From 2-01-FULL-45-10 sp964433975 (GTDB lineage Bacteria; Omnitrophota; Gorgyraeia; 2-01-FULL-45-10): DNA of 37,313 nucleotides. Below the pieces are notes generated by a model. It searched no databases and had not been told where the DNA came from. It worked only from the letters and a program-made list of their open reading frames with translations. Positions 37,214 through 37,313 of the stretch are shown here, one piece after another; the stretch's first letter is position 1, and each line of letters starts with the position of its first letter. Location: NCBI GenBank assembly GCA_964433975.1, contig CAYSSS010000008.1, positions 1-37,313 on the forward strand, read 5' to 3'. The translations under genes were made by a program, and so were the position numbers.

Positions 37214-37313
37214 TAAGTTCCCTGATTTTACTTAAACCCGTATATGGCGGCACTCTTGCGATGCCTTAATATATAGGTAGGTCTTCTGACTGAGGAGTCA
37301 TCCTAATATTCGC
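37214..37313 (-). ncRNA. Cobalamin riboswitch, 3' part only (5' part beyond window)
   Basis: The minus strand carries the conserved B12-box-type segment from GACTCCTCAGTC through AGAAGACCTACC (37276-37299), matching the end of cobalamin riboswitches (AGYCxGxAGACCxxCC). It is followed by linker and the antiterminator/terminator pair. The upstream aptamer core (GGGAA, GCxGCC and so on) would lie past 37313. The position upstream of a BtuB-like receptor supports the call; it predicts repression by premature termination when cobalamin is bound. Confidence 0.75.

Overview
The window (37,313 bp, one 100-N gap) looks like chromosomal core sequence from a Gram-negative-type bacterium of the PVC/candidate Omnitrophota (OP3) kind. 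This placement is inferred from gene content: an ExeA-like ATPase followed by a GspB-like protein, a PVC-type small basic protein, heptose genes (gmhA, rfaE2) implying an LPS outer membrane, a TonB/BtuB-type uptake module, and frequent ATA/AGG codons. No 16S or other decisive marker is present. Almost everything is on the minus strand in long, tightly packed runs with many 4-base ATGA/TTGA/GTGA overlaps; only the ExeA/GspB pair is on the plus strand. No stretch above 300 bp lacks a gene.

Layout. 1-2.05 kb: start of a secreted-protein gene, a PilZ protein, then divergently the ExeA-like ATPase and GspB-like protein. 2.05-10 kb (minus): HD-GYP protein, small winged-helix protein, UvrD-like helicase fused to a Fe-S PD-(D/E)XK nuclease, a bitopic membrane protein, SPOR protein, small basic protein, aroB (interrupted by the gap) and a GNAT. 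Two perfect TTGACA-17-TATAAT promoters split this run. 10-15.6 kb: a nucleotide-flavoured run of AAA ATPase, metallophosphoesterase, methanogen-type thymidylate synthase, HIT protein, dGTPase-like HD hydrolase, cupin, Cys-rich DUF6485 protein and a secreted protein. 15.6-17.4 kb: an NlpD-like LysM/degenerate-LytM lipoprotein, tRNA-Gly(CCC) and a PfkB kinase.

17.4-26.8 kb: a long metabolic run of flippase-like membrane protein, Trm112-like protein, aroQ, Xaa-Pro peptidase, accB, accC, Asp23 and AmaP-like proteins, a PPi-type phosphofructokinase, gmhA, rfaE2, a ThiD2-like protein and thiC. 26.9-32.8 kb: rpsU, M16 peptidase, MEMO, patatin, DUF1844 and rmuC. 32.8-37.3 kb: a cobalamin-type module with a partial B12 riboswitch and terminator, a BtuB-like receptor and two Dph6-like PP-loop ATPases, then a TonB-like protein separated from them by a MITE-like insertion.

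Points deserving attention: consensus promoters so close to start codons that transcripts should be leaderless; a 45-bp dispersed hairpin repeat (three copies) with a symmetric GAA/GAA internal loop; a 36-bp duplication flanking a MITE-like element that duplicated the end of one gene and a promoter; loss of catalytic ligands in the HD-GYP and LytM domains; and the B12 operon carrying two tandem Dph6 paralogues. None is proof of a new system. The B12/Dph6 module and the 45-bp repeat are the strongest leads.
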